Counted from the first letter of the stretch, positions 51,567-59,886 are shown. The stretch: 64,000 bases of DNA from Streptomyces sp. CB02056 (GCF_001905545.1 NZ_LIPD01000005.1:289267-353266); one strand, 5' to 3'. A program made the numbers and translations. The notes: generated by a model from the letters alone, not told the origin.

Positions 51567-52841
51567 GTGGCGGTCGTCGTCGAGGAACTGCTGCGCCGGT
51601 CGGCGCCGCGCGCGCTCGGCCTGCTCACCCGCCGCCACCCCACGCAGTTCGACCACTGCGAGGACGCCATGCAGGAGGCGCAGCTCGCCGCGGTCGTGCA
51701 GTGGCCGCGGGACGGGGTGCCGGACGACCCGGTCGCCTGGCTCCTCACCGTCGCCACCCGCCGCCTCCAGGACGTGATCCGCAGCGAGAGCGCCCGGCAC
51801 CGGCGCGAGGCCGTGGTGGTGGCCCGGTCGGCCGCCGGCGAGCCGGCCGTCCCCCCGGCCGACGAGGCCGGCCCGGGCGACACCGACGACACCCTGCGCC
51901 TGCTGTTCCTCTGCTGCCACCCCGAGCTCTCGCCGCAGGCCCAGGCCGCGCTGACGCTCCGTGCGGTCGGCGGGCTGACCACCGCGGAGATCGCCCGTGC
52001 CTTCCTGGTGCCGGAGGCCACCATGAGCCAGCGGATCCGGCGGGCGAAGCAGCGGGTGAAGGAGGTCGGGGGCGGGTTCCGGATGCCCGTCGGCGAGGAG
52101 GGCGCCGCGCGGGTGCAGGTGGTCCTCCAGGTGCTGTACCTGATCTTCAACGAGGGGCACACCGCGTCCAGCGGGTCGAACGTGGTGCGCCCGGACCTGA
52201 CGGCGTGGGCGCTGCGCCTGGTCCGCGACCTGCACCGCGCCCTGCCGCAGGAGGGCGAGGTGGCGGGGCTGCTCGCGCTGATGCTGCTGACCGAGGCCCG
52301 GCGGGACGCCCGCTCCGCACCGGACGGCGCGCTCGTCCCGCTCGCCGACCAGGACCGGACCCGGTGGGACCGGGACGCGATCGCGGAGGGGGTCGCCCTG
52401 GTGGCCCGGACCCTCGAACGCTTCGGGCCCGGCCCGTACCGCTTGCAGGCCGCGATCGCCGCCCTGCACGCGGAGGCGCCCGGCGTCGCGGAGACGGACT
52501 GGCCGCAGATCCTGATGCTGTACCGCATCCTGGAGCGCATCGCGCCGAGCCCGGTGGTCACGCTCAGCCGTTCGGTGGCGACGGCCATGGTCCACGGCCC
52601 GCTCGCCGGGCTGGAGGTGCTCGCCGAGGTCGCGGACGACCCCGCGCTGGCGCAGAACCACCGGGTCGACACCGTCCGGGCCCATCTGCTGGAACTCGCG
52701 GACCGCCCCGCCGAGGCCGGGGCCGCCTACGAGGCCGCGGCGCGGCGCACCGAGAGCGACCCCGAGCGGCGCTACCTGCTGGCGCAGGCGGAGCGGGTCC
52801 GTCAGCCGGGCGGGTCCCGGGGCGGCCCGGCCCGGCGGTGA
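51567..52841 (+). CDS. ECF42-type RNA polymerase sigma factor
   Basis: A 424-residue sigma-70-like protein. Region 2 is HCEDAMQEAQLAAVVQWPRD and VAWLLTVATRRLQDVIRSE; region 4 is LTLRAVGGLTTAEIARAFLV and PEATMSQRIRRAKQRVKE. The long C-terminal extension (DUF6596, starting VLQVLYLIFNEGHTASSG, then tetratricopeptide-like helices) is the hallmark of the ECF42 group. These usually pair with DGPF proteins; a DGPF gene lies at 41224. GTG 51567 has GGGGAGG upstream. It may be a late entrant into the operon or a regulator of it; targets are unknown. Confidence 0.85.
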   Translation: MAVVVEELLRRSAPRALGLLTRRHPTQFDHCEDAMQEAQLAAVVQWPRDGVPDDPVAWLLTVATRRLQDVIRSESARHRREAVVVARSAAGEPAVPPADEAGPGDTDDTLRLLFLCCHPELSPQAQAALTLRAVGGLTTAEIARAFLVPEATMSQRIRRAKQRVKEVGGGFRMPVGEEGAARVQVVLQVLYLIFNEGHTASSGSNVVRPDLTAWALRLVRDLHRALPQEGEVAGLLALMLLTEARRDARSAPDGALVPLADQDRTRWDRDAIAEGVALVARTLERFGPGPYRLQAAIAALHAEAPGVAETDWPQILMLYRILERIAPSPVVTLSRSVATAMVHGPLAGLEVLAEVADDPALAQNHRVDTVRAHLLELADRPAEAGAAYEAAARRTESDPERRYLLAQAERVRQPGGSRGGPARR

Positions 52842-52902
52842 GCCGTCGGCCCCGGGGCGGGCCGGTGCGGGGACGGGGCGGCCCGGCGGGCCGGTGCGGG
52901 GG

Positions 52903-54192
52903 TCAGGCCGGGTAGCGGTGCTTGGCGGTGAGCCCCTCCAGGACCGGGACGAGGTCGTGCGGGCTCGGCAGGGCGGCCGACTGCGCGGACACCCGCGCGG
53001 CGCCCTCCCGGAAGGCCGGGTCCTCCAGGACCCGCCGCAGCTCGGAGCGGAGCAGCTCGCCGGTCAGCCCGTCGGCGTCGGCGACGTAGCGGCCGGCGCC
53101 CTGCTCCTCCAGCCCGGAGGCCATCGCCACCGGCCCCCACCACTTCTCGCTCCAGTACACGTTGGGCACGATCAGCTGCGGGACGGCGTGTTCGACGGCG
53201 GCCGCGAAGGCCCCCGCCCCGCCGCTGTGGATGACGGCCGCGCAGGTGGGCAGGAGGTCGTTGAGCGGGACGAAGTCGACCACCCGCACGTTGTCGGGAA
53301 CGCGGAGCCCCGGCGGGAGTTGACCGGGGGCGAGGGTCGCGACCACCTCGACGTCGAGGTCCGCGATGGCCTCGAAGACCTCGCGCGGCGAGGCGGACAC
53401 CCCGTGGCCGCGGCCCTCCCGGTGCGCCAGTCCGAGGGTGAAGCAGACCCGCCGCCGCTCCGGGCGCCGGTACACCCAGGACGGCGTGGCGCTCGGGCCG
53501 TTGAACGGGACGTGCCGCATCGGGACGTACGGGATCCCGGCCGGGCGCCAGACCCAGGTGGGCATCGGGAAGACCGTCCACTGCCCGAGGACCGCCTCCT
53601 CGTCGAACTCCACGCCGAACCGGCCGAACACCGGTTCCAGCCACTCCCGCAGCGGATCGACGCCGTCCCAGTCGGAGCCCTGCGCCCGCCACTGCGCGCG
53701 GCAGGCGGTGCGCAGCTGGCCGAGCCCGTCCGCGCCGAACAGCATGCGGGCGTGCGCCGCCCCGACCCGGCGGGCGGCGGGCGCGCCCGAGAGGACGAAG
53801 GTGTCGGAGACGACGAGGTCGGGGCGCCACAGCTCGGCGAACGCGACCAGGTCGTCGAAGGACGAGTCGGGGTTGAACAGCGTCCGCCAGCCGGCCGCGT
53901 TGGAGGCCAGCTCGGCGGTCGGGTCGCCGAGGGGGTAGTCGCTCTGGTGCGACTTCCGGCCCCCGGCCGGCGCCGCCGGGGCGCGCTCCGGCTCCGACCG
54001 CGCCATCAGGTCCCCGAGGTCGACCTCCTCGCCGATCGGCACGGGCGTGAGCCCGGTGCGGACCACGTCCTCGGTCAGGCGGGGCGAGCAGGCGACCCGG
54101 ACCTCGTGGCCGGCCGTGCGCAGCGCCCAGGCGAGCGGCGTCTGCACGTAGAGGTGCGAGCGGAACGGTGCGGTGACGAACAGTACGCGCAA
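52903..54192 (-). CDS. Family 1 (GT-B) antibiotic glycosyltransferase
   Basis: A 429-residue glycosyltransferase resembling DesVII/EryCIII-type enzymes. The N-terminus RVLFVTAPFRSHLYVQTPLAWALRTAGHE carries the acceptor-domain start (2-30, read in two parts). The donor-binding end is VIHSGGAGAFAAAVEHAVPQ followed by LIVPNVYWSEKWWGP, the nucleotide-sugar motif of the family. The start is TTG 54192 with GGAGG five bases upstream; longer upstream frames overlap the divergent O-methyltransferase. It is the only glycosyltransferase in the window, suggesting a single sugar is attached to the enediyne core. Confidence 0.9.
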   Translation of the reverse strand: MRVLFVTAPFRSHLYVQTPLAWALRTAGHEVRVACSPRLTEDVVRTGLTPVPIGEEVDLGDLMARSEPERAPAAPAGGRKSHQSDYPLGDPTAELASNAAGWRTLFNPDSSFDDLVAFAELWRPDLVVSDTFVLSGAPAARRVGAAHARMLFGADGLGQLRTACRAQWRAQGSDWDGVDPLREWLEPVFGRFGVEFDEEAVLGQWTVFPMPTWVWRPAGIPYVPMRHVPFNGPSATPSWVYRRPERRRVCFTLGLAHREGRGHGVSASPREVFEAIADLDVEVVATLAPGQLPPGLRVPDNVRVVDFVPLNDLLPTCAAVIHSGGAGAFAAAVEHAVPQLIVPNVYWSEKWWGPVAMASGLEEQGAGRYVADADGLTGELLRSELRRVLEDPAFREGAARVSAQSAALPSPHDLVPVLEGLTAKHRYPA

Positions 54193-54362
54193 CGGGCCCT
54201 CCGAGCTCGGACGAATCCCGGTGATTCTGGCACCGCGGCGGACGGCCGCACTTCTCGCGGAGTGCTGTGTTCGGGGCGGCGGGGGCGGCGGACGGCCGGG
54301 CCGGCCGGGAACAGCACGATCGAGGAAGCCCCCGTCGGCCGGTCCTCCTAGCATCGGCAGCC

Positions 54363-55328
54363 ATGGATGACAGGTACGCCCCCAGCGCACTGTGGGAATA
54401 CAACAACTCCGTCAAGGTGACCGAGCAGGGCGTGGCCGAGCTCGGATCCTTCAAGTCCGAGCCGGTGAACTTCAAGCTCGCCCTCTGGGATCCGCAGGTC
54501 AACGGCGTCCGCTACCTCAAGGCGCTCATCTTCGAACTCGCCACGCGGCTCACGCCGGAGAACCGGTCCCGCCTGCGCCGGATCCGCGGCCGCGAACTCG
54601 GCTCGCCCATCACCGTGACCCACGACGGCGACCGGGTCTGCATGGACTACCTGCTCGCCGTCCACGAACTGGACTTCATCTCCCGCCACCTCCCGCTGGA
54701 CGGCGCCCGCGTCCTGGAGATCGGCGCCGGCTACGGCCGGACCTGCCACGCGATCTTCGCCAACCACCGCGTCGAGGAGTACTGCATCGTCGACCTGGCC
54801 CGCGTGCTCTCGCTGTCGCGGGCGTACCTCGGCAGGGTGCTCGCCCCCGAGGACTTCGCGCGCGTCAGGTTCGTCCCGGTCGACGACACGGACGACCTGG
54901 ACCGGGCCCTCGGCGGGAGCCGCTTCGAACTCTGCCTCAACATCGACTCGTTCGCGGAGATGCCGCCCGGGACGGTGCTCAACTACCTCGACCTGGTCGA
55001 CCGCCGGTGCGCGGCGCTCTACGTGAACAACCCGGTCGGCAAGTACCTGGAGAAGGAGCTGGACAACCACGCCCAGGGCGAGGAGGTCGTCCGGATGGCC
55101 CTGGCGACCGGGCTGCTGCGGGACGTCCTCGACATCCACGACAGCCGCGCCGTCGAGGCGCTGGCGCCGAAGTTCCTTTCGTCCTACCGCCCCGGGCCGC
55201 ACTGGGAGACCGTCGCCGACGGCGGGGCCGTCCCGTGGAGCTACTACTGGCAGGCCCTGTACCGGCGGTCCACGGCGCCCGGCGCGGGCCCCGACGAGGG
55301 CGCTGGCGCGGGCGCCGGCGCGGCGTGA
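54363..55328 (+). CDS. Sugar O-methyltransferase (NanM-like)
   Basis: A 321-residue SAM-dependent methyltransferase of the putative sugar O-methyltransferase group. SAM motif I is VLEIGAGYGRTCHAIF near 118. Flanking stretches WEYNNSVKVTEQGVAELGSF (14-33) and LNIDSFAEMPPGTVLNYLDL are typical of that group. With the other sugar genes present, 4-O-methylation of the deoxysugar is the likely step. There is no Shine-Dalgarno site, but TAGCAT at 54349-54354 could be a -10 element giving a leaderless mRNA. Its stop overlaps the ketoreductase start (GTGA). The last 20 residues are a Gly/Ala-rich tail. Confidence 0.85.
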   Translation: MDDRYAPSALWEYNNSVKVTEQGVAELGSFKSEPVNFKLALWDPQVNGVRYLKALIFELATRLTPENRSRLRRIRGRELGSPITVTHDGDRVCMDYLLAVHELDFISRHLPLDGARVLEIGAGYGRTCHAIFANHRVEEYCIVDLARVLSLSRAYLGRVLAPEDFARVRFVPVDDTDDLDRALGGSRFELCLNIDSFAEMPPGTVLNYLDLVDRRCAALYVNNPVGKYLEKELDNHAQGEEVVRMALATGLLRDVLDIHDSRAVEALAPKFLSSYRPGPHWETVADGGAVPWSYYWQALYRRSTAPGAGPDEGAGAGAGAA

Positions 55329-56335
55329 GCGGCCCCGCCGCGGCGGCGCGCCGCCCCCGCGTCACCGTGCTGGGCGCCTCGGGCTTCGTCGGCTCCGTCG
55401 TCCTCGGGGCGCTCGCCCAACGGCCGCTCCGGCTGCGCGCGGTGGCCCGGGGGGCGGTCGCCGTGCCGCCCGCCGGGCGGGCCGAGGTCGAGGTGGTCGC
55501 CGCCGACGTGACGGACCCCGAGGCCCTCCGGGCCGCCGTCGCCGGATCCGACGCGGTCGTCCACCTGGTCTCGCACGGCGCGGGGTGGCGCGGCACCGGC
55601 CAGCCCGAGGAGGCCCTGGGGCGGACCAACGCCGGCGTGATGAGCTCGCTCCTGCCGGCCCTCCGGCAGGAGCGCGCACGGCGCGGCGGCGCCCCCGTGG
55701 TCGTCCTGTTCGCCGGTTCGACCTCGCAGGCCGGGCCGGACGCGCCGATCCCGGTCGACGAGTCCGCGCCCGACGCCCCGGCCAGCCCGTACGACCGCCA
55801 GAAGGCGGCGGCGGAACGGGAGTTGCTGGCCGCCACGGCCGAGGGCGCGGTGCGCGGCGCCTGTCTGCGGCTGCCGACGGTCTACGGCCGCGGCGCACCG
55901 GCGGGGCGGGGCGACCGGGGGGTGCTGGCGACGATGGTGCGCCGCGCCCTGGCCGGGGAGCCGCTGACGATGTGGCACGACGGCTCCGTACGGCGCGACC
56001 TGCTCCACGTCGACGACACCGGGCGGGCCTTCCTGGCCGCCCTGGACCGGCCCGACGCGGTCGCCGGCCGGCACTGGGTGCTCGGCACCGGGCACGGGGA
56101 GCCGCTCGGGCGGGTCTTCCGGGCGATCGCCGACGGCGTCGCGGTGCGGACCGGCCGTCCCGCCGTGCCGGTGGTCTCCGTCCCCCCGCCGGAGCACGCG
56201 CTGCCGACCGACCTGCGGAGCACCGTCGCGGACTCCTCGCGGTTCCGCGCCGCGACCGGATGGCGCCCGCTGATCCCGCTGGACGCCGGACTCGCCGACC
56301 TGATCGCCAACCTCGCGGACCTCGCGGACCTGTGA
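55325..56335 (+). CDS. NDP-hexose 4-ketoreductase (extended SDR, EvaE/EryBIV-like)
   Basis: A 336-residue extended SDR. The nucleotide motif is VTVLGASGFVGSVVL (13-27), the catalytic pair is SPYDRQKAAAE (YxxxK) near 157, and the RRDLLHVDDTGRAFLAAL stretch near 220 is typical of sugar-nucleotide reductases. It would reduce the 4-keto group after C-methylation and 5-epimerisation, the last step before transfer. The GTG start overlaps the O-methyltransferase stop by 4 nt, implying coupled translation. It is the right-hand end of the recognisable pathway. Confidence 0.85.
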   Translation: MSGPAAAARRPRVTVLGASGFVGSVVLGALAQRPLRLRAVARGAVAVPPAGRAEVEVVAADVTDPEALRAAVAGSDAVVHLVSHGAGWRGTGQPEEALGRTNAGVMSSLLPALRQERARRGGAPVVVLFAGSTSQAGPDAPIPVDESAPDAPASPYDRQKAAAERELLAATAEGAVRGACLRLPTVYGRGAPAGRGDRGVLATMVRRALAGEPLTMWHDGSVRRDLLHVDDTGRAFLAALDRPDAVAGRHWVLGTGHGEPLGRVFRAIADGVAVRTGRPAVPVVSVPPPEHALPTDLRSTVADSSRFRAATGWRPLIPLDAGLADLIANLADLADL

Positions 56336-56419
56336 CCACCCGGGCCGGCCTCCGCACGCCCCGCCGCCCCGGCGCCGCCCACCGCGCCGCTCGCGGGCGG
56401 GTCTTTTGCCCGGAACCCC

Positions 56420-56448
56420 TTGACAGGTATAGACCACTCCGCTTGAGT
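56420..56448 (+). promoter_or_regulatory. Chitinase promoter with a DasR-like operator
   Basis: TTGACA (56420-56425) is a consensus -35; 17 nt on lies TTGAGT as a weak -10. Inside this, ACAGGTATAGACCACT (56423-56438) matches the DasR responsive element A(C/G)TGGTCTAGACCA(C/G)T at 14 of 16 positions. DasR, the N-acetylglucosamine-responsive GntR repressor, controls chitinase genes in streptomycetes. Confidence 0.65.
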
Positions 56449-56588
56449 CTGGGGCAGCCCCGCACCGGCCCGCACCCCGGTCGGCCCGTCCCCCACGACG
56501 TGCCCCCACCCCGCGGGGCCCGGCTCCCCTGCCCCGACGTCCCTACCTCCACGACCGTGCGGCCCCACACCGCACAAGGGGTGATCAA

Positions 56589-57506
56589 GTGTCCACGAAA
56601 CGCCTGCTCGCACTGCTCTCCGCCGTCGCCACAGCACTGACGGTGCTCCTGCTGCTGCCCGCGACCAACGCCAGCGCCGCCGTCTGCGCCACGCCCTGGA
56701 GCTCCTCGGCCGTCTACACCGGCGGCGCCGCCGTCTCCTACAACGGCCACAACTGGCTCGCCAAGTGGTGGACCCAGAACGAGCCGCCCAGCACCGGCGG
56801 CTCCGGCGTCTGGTCCGACCAGGGCGGCTGCGGCACCGGCCCGAGCCCGACCGCCACGCCGACGTCCACCGGCACCCCGAACCCGGGCGGATTCCCGGTC
56901 AGCCAGGCCCAGTTCAACCAGATGTTCCCGAACCGGAACGCCTTCTACACCTACCAGGGCCTGATCGACGCCCTCGCCGCCTACCCCGCCTTCGCGGCCA
57001 CCGGCAGCGACACCGTCCGCAGGCAGGAGGCCGCGGCCTTCCTGGCCAACGTCAACCACGAGACCGGCGCCCTGGTCTACGTGGTCGAGCAGAACACCGC
57101 CAACTACCCCCACTACTGCGACACTTCACAGCCGTACGGCTGCCCGGCCGGGCAGTCCGCGTACTACGGGCGCGGCCCGATCCAGCTGAGCTGGAACTTC
57201 AACTACAAGGCGGCCGGCGACGCTCTCGGCATCGACCTGCTGCGCAACCCCAACCTGGTGCAGACCGACCCGGCCGTCGCCTGGAAGACCGCGCTCTGGT
57301 ACTGGAACACCCAGAACGGGCCGGGCACCATGACCCCGCACAACGCGATCGTCAACGGCTACGGCTTCGGCGAGACGATCCGCAGCATCAACGGCTCGCT
57401 GGAGTGCAACGGCGGCAACCCCGCGCAGGTGCAGAGCCGGATCGACGCCTACCAGCGCTTCACCCAGCTGCTCGGCACCGTGCCGGGCGACCACCTGGGC
57501 TGCTGA
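56589..57506 (+). CDS. Secreted GH19 chitinase with chitin-binding domain
   Basis: A 305-residue exported chitinase. The signal peptide is VSTKRLLALLSAVATALTVL plus LLLPATNASA, cleaved after about residue 30. A CBM5/12 domain follows (CATPWSSSAVYTGGAAVSY to DQGGC, 33-79), then a Thr/Pro linker, then a GH19 catalytic domain from about 100 (FNQMFPNRNAFYTYQGLIDA). The catalytic acid is in ANVNHETGAL, and SAYYGRGPIQLSWNFNY is the family signature. It hydrolyses chitin outside the cell. GTG 56589 has AAGGGG upstream. A DasR-like site lies in its promoter. It belongs to general chitin metabolism, marking the end of the antibiotic cluster. Confidence 0.95.
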   Translation: MSTKRLLALLSAVATALTVLLLLPATNASAAVCATPWSSSAVYTGGAAVSYNGHNWLAKWWTQNEPPSTGGSGVWSDQGGCGTGPSPTATPTSTGTPNPGGFPVSQAQFNQMFPNRNAFYTYQGLIDALAAYPAFAATGSDTVRRQEAAAFLANVNHETGALVYVVEQNTANYPHYCDTSQPYGCPAGQSAYYGRGPIQLSWNFNYKAAGDALGIDLLRNPNLVQTDPAVAWKTALWYWNTQNGPGTMTPHNAIVNGYGFGETIRSINGSLECNGGNPAQVQSRIDAYQRFTQLLGTVPGDHLGC

Positions 57507-57515
57507 ACCCGCACG

Positions 57516-57546
57516 GGCCCTCCGCGGTACGTCACCGCGGAGGGCC
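57516..57546. terminator. Bidirectional terminator between chitinase and permease
   Basis: GGCCCTCCGCGGT (57516-57528) pairs perfectly with 57534-57546 around a 5-nt loop, a 13-bp stem starting 10 nt after the chitinase stop and lying downstream of the convergent permease. Confidence 0.85.
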
Positions 57547-57607
57547 TCGGCGCCGCTGCCGCGCGCCCCGGTGCCGGTCCCGGCCCCGGCGGAACCCGCC
57601 CGGGGCC

Positions 57608-59074
57608 TCAGCCGGTGGCGCCGCCGTCCTCCTCCCGGACCGGGTCGGGCATGGTCCAGCGGTCGGCGCGGCGGGGGTGGAGGTAGGCGTAGTAGTAGGC
57701 GTAGCCGACGGCCGTCATCCCGACCGCGATGGCGATCGGGCGCCAGTCGGCCCGCACCGACTCGTAGCCGACGTAGAGCATGATCGCGACGACGCCCAGC
57801 GGGACGTACGGCCAGCCGCGCATCCGGTAGGGGGCCGTGGCGGTGGTCCCCCTGATCCGGCCGGACAGCGCCGACAGCGCGACCAGGACGTAGACCACGA
57901 CCAGGGTCGAGCCGGTGGCCAGGATCAGCGTGTCGAGCGAGACGAGCCAGCCGACCAGCAGCGTGGCCACGCCCATGGTCAGGGTCGCCGCGAGGGGCGT
58001 GCGCAGCCGGGGGTGGACGGAGGCGAGCGGGGCGCCGACCCGGTCCGGCCAGGCCCGGTCGCGGGCCGAGGAGAAGAGCAGCCGTCCGCTCTGCAGCATG
58101 ATCGCGATGACCGCGTTGACGACGGCGACGGCGATGCCCAGGCTGACCACCGTGTTGACGGTGGAGCCGGCCCGCTCCAGCAGGAAGTAGCTCATCGGCG
58201 AGGCCGCCGACATCAGTCCGCTCATGCTCGGCGCGCCCAGCAGCACCCCGACCAGCGGCAGGCACTCGGCGGCGACGGTGATCCCCAGCGACCAGAGCAC
58301 CACCCGGCCGATCGAGGACGCCCGCCTGGTCTCCTCCGCGAAGTACACGGCGGTGCCGTAGCCGTTGTAGGCGAAGATCGCGGTGGTCGTGAACGAGGCG
58401 ACCAGCCCCCAGGACGCCCCGACCAGCACGTCGCCGCCGGCGCCGCCGAGCGCCTGCGGGGTCCACAGCACCGAGACCGGCTGGTCGACGTGGACGAAGC
58501 CGAGCACGGCCAGCACCGCGACCGCCGCCAGCTCCAGGAGCAGGAAGACCCCGGTGACCCAGGCGTTGGTGCGGATGTCGAGCACCGCGACCAGCGAGGC
58601 CAGCGCGATCACCGCCAGCCCGGTCCCCTTCCCGTCCAGCACGCTCCAGAGCACGCCCAGGTAGCTGCCGGTGCCGAGGGCGATGACGGCGGTGACCAGC
58701 ACCCCGCCGAGCAGGCTGAGCGCGAACAGCGCGAACCCGGTGGACCGACCGAGGGTGCGCGCCGCGAAGGCGTACTCGCCCCCGGTGACCGGGAAGGCGC
58801 TGGACAGCTCCGCGTAGCAGAGCGCCATCAGCACGCCGACCGCCGCCGCGAGGGCGAAGGCCACGGCCGCCGCGCCGCCGAGGCCCCGGATCACCGCCGG
58901 CATCACGATGAACACGCTGGAGGCCGGGGTCACCGAGGAGAGGGTGATCAGCATGTTCTCGCGCAGGCTGAGCGAGCGGGAGAGGTCCTGGGCGTAGCCG
59001 GCCGACGGCGCGGAGCCCGGGCCGTCGGAGCCAGAATCTACGGTGGCGGGGTCGGTGGCGCGGGGATCGGCCAT
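57608..59074 (-). CDS. APC-family amino acid permease
   Basis: A 488-residue transporter of the amino acid-polyamine-organocation superfamily with about 12 hydrophobic segments. The first helix region RENMLITLSSVTPASSVFIV (39-58) carries the small-residue break where the amine group binds, and ALCYAELSSAFPVTGGEYAFA (84-104) is the family consensus. About 30 polar residues precede the first helix. It imports amino acids or amines by proton or sodium symport. It is divergent from a TetR gene, with a P1 peptidase beyond, suggesting a peptide or beta-amino-acid catabolic module. Confidence 0.88.
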   Translation of the reverse strand: MADPRATDPATVDSGSDGPGSAPSAGYAQDLSRSLSLRENMLITLSSVTPASSVFIVMPAVIRGLGGAAAVAFALAAAVGVLMALCYAELSSAFPVTGGEYAFAARTLGRSTGFALFALSLLGGVLVTAVIALGTGSYLGVLWSVLDGKGTGLAVIALASLVAVLDIRTNAWVTGVFLLLELAAVAVLAVLGFVHVDQPVSVLWTPQALGGAGGDVLVGASWGLVASFTTTAIFAYNGYGTAVYFAEETRRASSIGRVVLWSLGITVAAECLPLVGVLLGAPSMSGLMSAASPMSYFLLERAGSTVNTVVSLGIAVAVVNAVIAIMLQSGRLLFSSARDRAWPDRVGAPLASVHPRLRTPLAATLTMGVATLLVGWLVSLDTLILATGSTLVVVYVLVALSALSGRIRGTTATAPYRMRGWPYVPLGVVAIMLYVGYESVRADWRPIAIAVGMTAVGYAYYYAYLHPRRADRWTMPDPVREEDGGATG

Positions 59075-59107
59075 CGTGCTCCTTCCGAGTCCATGAAACT
59101 TCGTCGG

Positions 59108-59135
59108 AGTTCTTTGGCACAGAAGTCAAAGTTCT
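59108..59135. promoter_or_regulatory. Imperfect inverted repeat in the permease/TetR divergent region
   Basis: AGTTCTTTG (59108-59116) and CAAAGTTCT (59127-59135) form an imperfect dyad (7 of 9 positions pair) with 10 nt between. It lies midway in the 118-bp region between the two starts, where the adjacent TetR protein would control both genes. Confidence 0.4.
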
Positions 59136-59192
59136 GCGATAGTTCCACGTCAAGAGGTACGACGTGATCCGACATCAGTGACAAGGAATGCG

Positions 59193-59840
59193 ATGGCCCG
59201 AGCAAAGAACCAGGCCGCCCGCCGCGAACAGCTGGTCCTCGCGGCCACCGAGGCCGTCGGACGGCATGGCCTGGCGCAACTGCGCGTCGCCGACATCGCG
59301 GACGCCGCCGGCGTCGCCCGGGGCTCGGTCAGCTACTACTTCAGCGACATCGGCGAGCTGCTCCAGCAGGTCTACCAGCGCGCCGCCGACCGCTTCTTCA
59401 CCAGCCGCAGCGCCGTCGCGGCCGCGCTGCCGGACGCCCGCGACAAGCTCGTGGCCTGCGCCCGGCTCGGCCTCCCGGACGGCCCTGACGACGAACTCGC
59501 CCTGGTGCTGTACGAGTTCAGCTCGGCCACGCACGACAACCCGGTCTACTCCGCACTCGCGCAGAGCCTGTTCGACCGTCAGGTCGCCCTCTACGCGAGC
59601 ATCCTGGAGATCGGCCGGGCCCAGGGCCACTTCGAGCCCACCGGGCCGGCCCTCGACCTCGCCGCCAACCTGGTCGTCCTGGAGGACGGCTACGGCCTGC
59701 ACATCGTCTCCCGCAACGCCTCGCTCACCCCCGAGCGCTCGCTGGAGCTGCTGCTCGGCTACGCCCGGACGGCGACCGGCTGCCCGGACCTGCGCCCCGA
59801 CCGGGCGGTGGACGGCCCGGCCGCGCGCCCCCGCGACTGA
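59193..59840 (+). CDS. TetR-family regulator of the permease/peptidase module
   Basis: A 215-residue TetR protein. The DNA-binding part is QLVLAATEAVGRHGLAQLRV (13-32) with ADIADAAGVARGSVSYYFSD, where SVSYYFSD is the recognition helix. The C-terminal half is a ligand domain of the TetR_C type (ELALVLYEFSSATHDNPVYS near 95). ATG 59193 has AAGGAA seven bases upstream and is preferred to an in-frame GTG at 59178. It is divergent from the permease and lies 46 nt before the P1 peptidase in the same direction, so it probably regulates both. Confidence 0.85.
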   Translation: MARAKNQAARREQLVLAATEAVGRHGLAQLRVADIADAAGVARGSVSYYFSDIGELLQQVYQRAADRFFTSRSAVAAALPDARDKLVACARLGLPDGPDDELALVLYEFSSATHDNPVYSALAQSLFDRQVALYASILEIGRAQGHFEPTGPALDLAANLVVLEDGYGLHIVSRNASLTPERSLELLLGYARTATGCPDLRPDRAVDGPAARPRD

Positions 59841-59886
59841 CCTCCCGCGCCCCAGCCCCTGCCCTGCCCCGCGAGGAAGGATCCAC

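Noticed and set aside
56589..57506. Enediyne apoprotein (secreted small protein)
   Set aside because: The only clearly secreted protein near the cluster is this one, and it has a chitin-binding domain and a GH19 catalytic domain.
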